Assembly: GCA_947071365.1 (NCBI GenBank)
Contig: CAMTFT010000050.1
Span: 1-8,582 of the forward strand
Reading direction: 5' to 3'
DNA from: an uncultured bacterium
Lineage (GTDB): Bacteria; Bacillota; Clostridia; Lachnospirales; Lachnospiraceae
DNA: 8,582 nt
Shown: in pieces, positions 6,287-8,582 of the stretch
How positions within the stretch are numbered: the stretch's first letter is position 1
How the letters are laid out: the number at the start of each line of letters is the position of its first letter
Position numbers and translations under genes: made by a program
Notes under the pieces: model-generated
Told to the model about the DNA's origin: nothing
Database searches by the model: none
The model's input: the letters and a program-made list of their open reading frames with translations, nothing else

Positions 6287-8582
6287 CTGAAATTATTCGA
6301 CAAGAACCACAATGCCATAGGGCATATTGTGAAATACAGGGACTGCAAAAGGGGGAGCGAAGCCGCCACGGGCGACAAGACGCTCTCTTTCGTGTATCTG
6401 GCAAAGCACCACAGGCTTGAGAACGAAATGTATATCCGGACGCGGGAGGATGAATATGTCATCAAAGAGGTGTCCGAGAGTTCGGACGGGTTCCCACAGA
6501 TCGTTGCGGCATTGAATCTGGAGGAACTGGAGGCAAAGCCGTGGCAGGAATTTTCTGTTATGGATTCGACCATTGACGAGGCTGCGAGGGCTGCGCTTGC
6601 CGGAACTGGCTGGACAGTAGGAACCTGCAGCGTCACGAAGCGCCGGAATGCCGGAATGGTGCATGTGGATTCGCTGGGCGTTATCAAGAACCTCTGCACG
6701 GCGTTCATGTGCGAGCCGGTGTTCGATACAGTAAAGAAAAGAGTATCATTCTACGAAAAGCGCGGTGAGGACAAGGGCGTTTACTTTCTGTCTGGGCTGA
6801 ACCTAAAAAAGCTGCAGAAAAAAGCAACGTCCTATGATTTTTACACGCGCATCATCCCGGTCGGCGCCGACGGGCTGACGATCGAATCTGTCAACGATGG
6901 CAAAAACTATCTTGAGAACTATCAGTATTCGGACAAGGTACGCACCTACATCTGGAAAGATGAGTCTTATACAGACCCGCAGGCACTTATGGAGGACGCT
7001 GCCCTTGTGCTTGAAGAGAGGTCAAAGCCTGAACGGTCGTATTCTGCGGAAGTACGTGACTTGGCAAAACAGAAACCGGAGTATTCCATCCTGTCCTATT
7101 CCCTGGGCGATACGGTAAGGATCATCGACCCAGATACGGGGACGATGGAAGACCAGCGGATTGTACGCATGACAGAATATGAGGATTCCCCGGAAAAGAA
7201 TACCTGCGAAATCGCAAACACGTTCCTGACCTTCGAAGAGATGCAGCAGAAACTCCAGGCGGCGGCTGAGATCGTAAACTATACCATTTCGAACGATGGG
7301 AAGATAAAGGTTTCCGACATCCTCAAATTTGAACAGGGGATCGCGGGCAGCTCTGTCGTCGGGGGCATCAACAGTAGCATCACAGGTATGCAGGGGGAGC
7401 TTGCGCAATTAAAGCTGACTTTGGGGCAGGTAGAGACGAATTACCTGAAAGCGGATGAGGCAGCGTTGAAATATGCGACCATCGAAAACCTGAATGTGAC
7501 AAATGAGACGGTTCATTCCATACAGGGCGATTATGCATCTTTCAAAACTACAACGACGCAGGAGTTTTCGGCGCAAAGAGGTATCATCGACAACCTCTCC
7601 GGCCAATTCTCCAGCTTCCAGACCTCGGTGTCACAGGAGCTCATAACCGCAAAAGGCTGGATGCTCGAAGGTAGTATTGGTGATGCACAGATATCCAGTG
7701 TAGCTGCCAATAAACTGACCGCCGGAACCATCGACACAGCCATTGTCACCATTGCCGGTACAGATGGCCGCCTGCAGATATCTGACAACACCATCCAGAT
7801 CAAGGACGCAAACCGTGTCCGGGTGCAGGTCGGAAAAGACGCCAGCGGGGATTACAGTATGTCAGTCTGGGATGCCTCCGGGAATCAGATCTGGGATGCA
7901 CTGGGAGCTACAGAAAACACCATCCAGCGTAAGATTATCCGGGATAGGATGGTTGCTGATGATGCGGCGATAAAGGCGCTTAAGATTGATTTTCAGAGCT
8001 TTGAGACGGCACTTACCGATCAGGGAGTAACGATATCCGGGACAGTCGTACAGGTGGGGGACAAGACACTTAATGTTGCTTTGTCAGAGCAGACCCGGAC
8101 CATCACTGAGCACGGGGAGACACTGACCGACCATGCTACAAAGATTGCGGCGAATGAGTCAGCAATCAAACTTAAGGTATCCACGCAGGATTTTAATTCC
8201 TACAAAACGACCATAGATGGCGAGCTGACATCTGCGAAGAGTCGGCTGAGTACCACAGAGTCAAGTATCACAGCTATGAAGAGCCAGATCGCGCTTAAAG
8301 TGGAGCAGACGGATATTGATTCGGCGCTGGAGAGTATTCAGGTTGGTGGAAGGAATCTGCTGTTAAACTCTGCTACAAGAAAAATTGCCGCACATGCAGG
8401 TGCTAAGATTTCTTTCGATACTGGCGTGTCGGTAGAGGAATGGAGAGCAACAGATGCAATACGAGCTTATGGAACAAAAGGGACAAGTGCCACAATTGGC
8501 ATATTGGGAATTGGCAGTGCTTCAGTAACAGATGAAAAATATGTCCATTCTGTTTATATAAAAAATAATGGAGCTGAAACTA
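6284..8582 (+). CDS. tal: Tail-associated hub/fiber protein (Tal, prophage tail family; 3' partial)
   Basis: The first 766 residues are present; the frame stays open to the end. Tal trimers close the tail tube under Dit and extend toward the host. Residues 1 to about 315 match the phage minor structural protein N-terminal/Prophage_tail hub pattern (MLKLFDKNHNAIGHI, YSLGDTVRIIDPDTG, near 300 NTCEIANTFLTFEE). Residues about 366-450 are Gln/Ser/Thr-rich heptad-like stalk. Residues 464-557 form a beta-rich module common in Firmicute prophage tails: IGDAQISS, NKLTAGTIDT, DNTIQIKDANRVRVQVGKDA, IIRDRMV. Residues 558-687 return to stalk with two LKV repeats. GGRNLL at 688-693 begins a distal domain that is cut off and probably binds host glycans. 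No protease or peptidoglycan hydrolase motif is visible, despite the endopeptidase name often given to this family. Hub assignment is firm; the distal role is inferred. Confidence 0.88.
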   Translation, partial: MLKLFDKNHNAIGHIVKYRDCKRGSEAATGDKTLSFVYLAKHHRLENEMYIRTREDEYVIKEVSESSDGFPQIVAALNLEELEAKPWQEFSVMDSTIDEAARAALAGTGWTVGTCSVTKRRNAGMVHVDSLGVIKNLCTAFMCEPVFDTVKKRVSFYEKRGEDKGVYFLSGLNLKKLQKKATSYDFYTRIIPVGADGLTIESVNDGKNYLENYQYSDKVRTYIWKDESYTDPQALMEDAALVLEERSKPERSYSAEVRDLAKQKPEYSILSYSLGDTVRIIDPDTGTMEDQRIVRMTEYEDSPEKNTCEIANTFLTFEEMQQKLQAAAEIVNYTISNDGKIKVSDILKFEQGIAGSSVVGGINSSITGMQGELAQLKLTLGQVETNYLKADEAALKYATIENLNVTNETVHSIQGDYASFKTTTTQEFSAQRGIIDNLSGQFSSFQTSVSQELITAKGWMLEGSIGDAQISSVAANKLTAGTIDTAIVTIAGTDGRLQISDNTIQIKDANRVRVQVGKDASGDYSMSVWDASGNQIWDALGATENTIQRKIIRDRMVADDAAIKALKIDFQSFETALTDQGVTISGTVVQVGDKTLNVALSEQTRTITEHGETLTDHATKIAANESAIKLKVSTQDFNSYKTTIDGELTSAKSRLSTTESSITAMKSQIALKVEQTDIDSALESIQVGGRNLLLNSATRKIAAHAGAKISFDTGVSVEEWRATDAIRAYGTKGTSATIGILGIGSASVTDEKYVHSVYIKNNGAET
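7673..7954 (+). other. Conserved beta-rich module of Tal
   Basis: This is Tal residues 464-557. It opens with IGDAQISSVAANKLTAGTID, continues with a glycine-turn hairpin (AGTDGRLQI), DNTIQIKD, VRVQVGKD, SMSVWDASGN and WDALGATE, and closes with IIRDRMV. The alternating short strands and Gly/Asp/Asn turns suggest a trimeric beta-prism or spike between two stalk segments. I recognise the pattern from clostridial and bacillar prophage tail proteins; the fold is inferred. Confidence 0.65.
8156..8323 (+). repeat. Two-copy LKV repeat in the Tal stalk
   Basis: Two 15-residue units at 8156-8200 and 8279-8323 share x-S-x-I-x-L-K-V-x-x-x-D-[FI]-[ND]-S (ESAIKLKVSTQDFNS and KSQIALKVEQTDIDS). They are separated by a coiled-coil-like stretch (DGELTSAKSRLSTTESS). 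Short repeats of this kind are usual in trimeric phage fiber stalks. Confidence 0.65.
8345..8582 (+). other. Start of Tal distal domain (GGRNLL, probable receptor-binding)
   Basis: GGRNLL at 8345-8362 follows the last stalk repeat. In Firmicute phage tail proteins this motif commonly marks the entry to a beta-sandwich, carbohydrate-binding-like domain, and the downstream residues (KISFDTGVS, SATIGILGIG, KYVHSVYIKNNG) look like beta strands consistent with that. The domain is truncated by the window edge. Hand-counted GC drops from about 49% (8101-8340) to about 41% (8341-8580), with the last 60 bases near 27%. Confidence 0.55.

Noticed and set aside
6211..6708. 165-codon minus-strand open frame over the tal start
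   Set aside because: It is antisense to the DUF1617-like gene end, its downstream ribosome binding site and the Tal hub. It is Ser/Cys-rich with no recognisable domain, so it is a shadow of the real genes.
6284..8582. Active endopeptidase in Tal, as the common family name implies
   Set aside because: No catalytic triad, metal-binding His motif or papain-like Cys/His pattern is visible; the N-terminal part is the structural hub domain.

Overview
The window is a stretch of the tail-morphogenesis operon of a tailed phage or prophage, most likely a long-tailed siphovirus of a Gram-positive Firmicute. Gut Clostridia of the Lachnospiraceae type are the best guess. Reasons: all genes lie on the + strand and are packed end to end, strong GGAGG ribosome binding sites precede the genes, the order is tape measure, distal tail (Dit), small protein, then tail-tip hub/fiber (Tal), and the proteins resemble those of clostridial prophages. 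GC is roughly 50-55% through most of the window and falls at the right end. Nothing here shows whether this is an integrated prophage or a free phage: there is no integrase, att site or host gene.

Layout: (1) 1-5093, a very long tape measure protein. Its reading frame is already open at the left edge, so its true start lies outside the window. The C-terminal half holds a duplicated segment and a three-copy Trp repeat around a lysine-rich linker. (2) 5090-5830, a Dit protein overlapping the tape measure stop by four bases (ATGA). (3) 5843-6268, a small mostly helical protein resembling the DUF1617 phage family. (4) 6284-8582, the N-terminal 766 residues of a Tal/tail-spike protein. This one has a hub domain, a coiled stalk, a beta-rich module and the start of a distal domain, and it runs off the right edge.

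The genes fit together as one tail-tip assembly line. The tape measure sets tail length and fills the tube, Dit forms the ring at the distal end, and Tal closes the tube and carries the fiber that contacts the host. The protein between dit and tal has no assigned role. Gaps between genes are 12 and 15 bases, or an overlap. I saw no internal promoter, terminator, RNA gene, CRISPR array, insertion sequence or attachment site, and no intergenic stretch approaches 300 bases.

The content is a fairly ordinary phage tail module. The points most worth a second look are the modular duplication inside the tape measure protein, the unassigned gene between dit and tal, and the composition change near 8340 where the host-contact end of Tal begins. 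I did not find evidence for a new defence, mobile or regulatory system.
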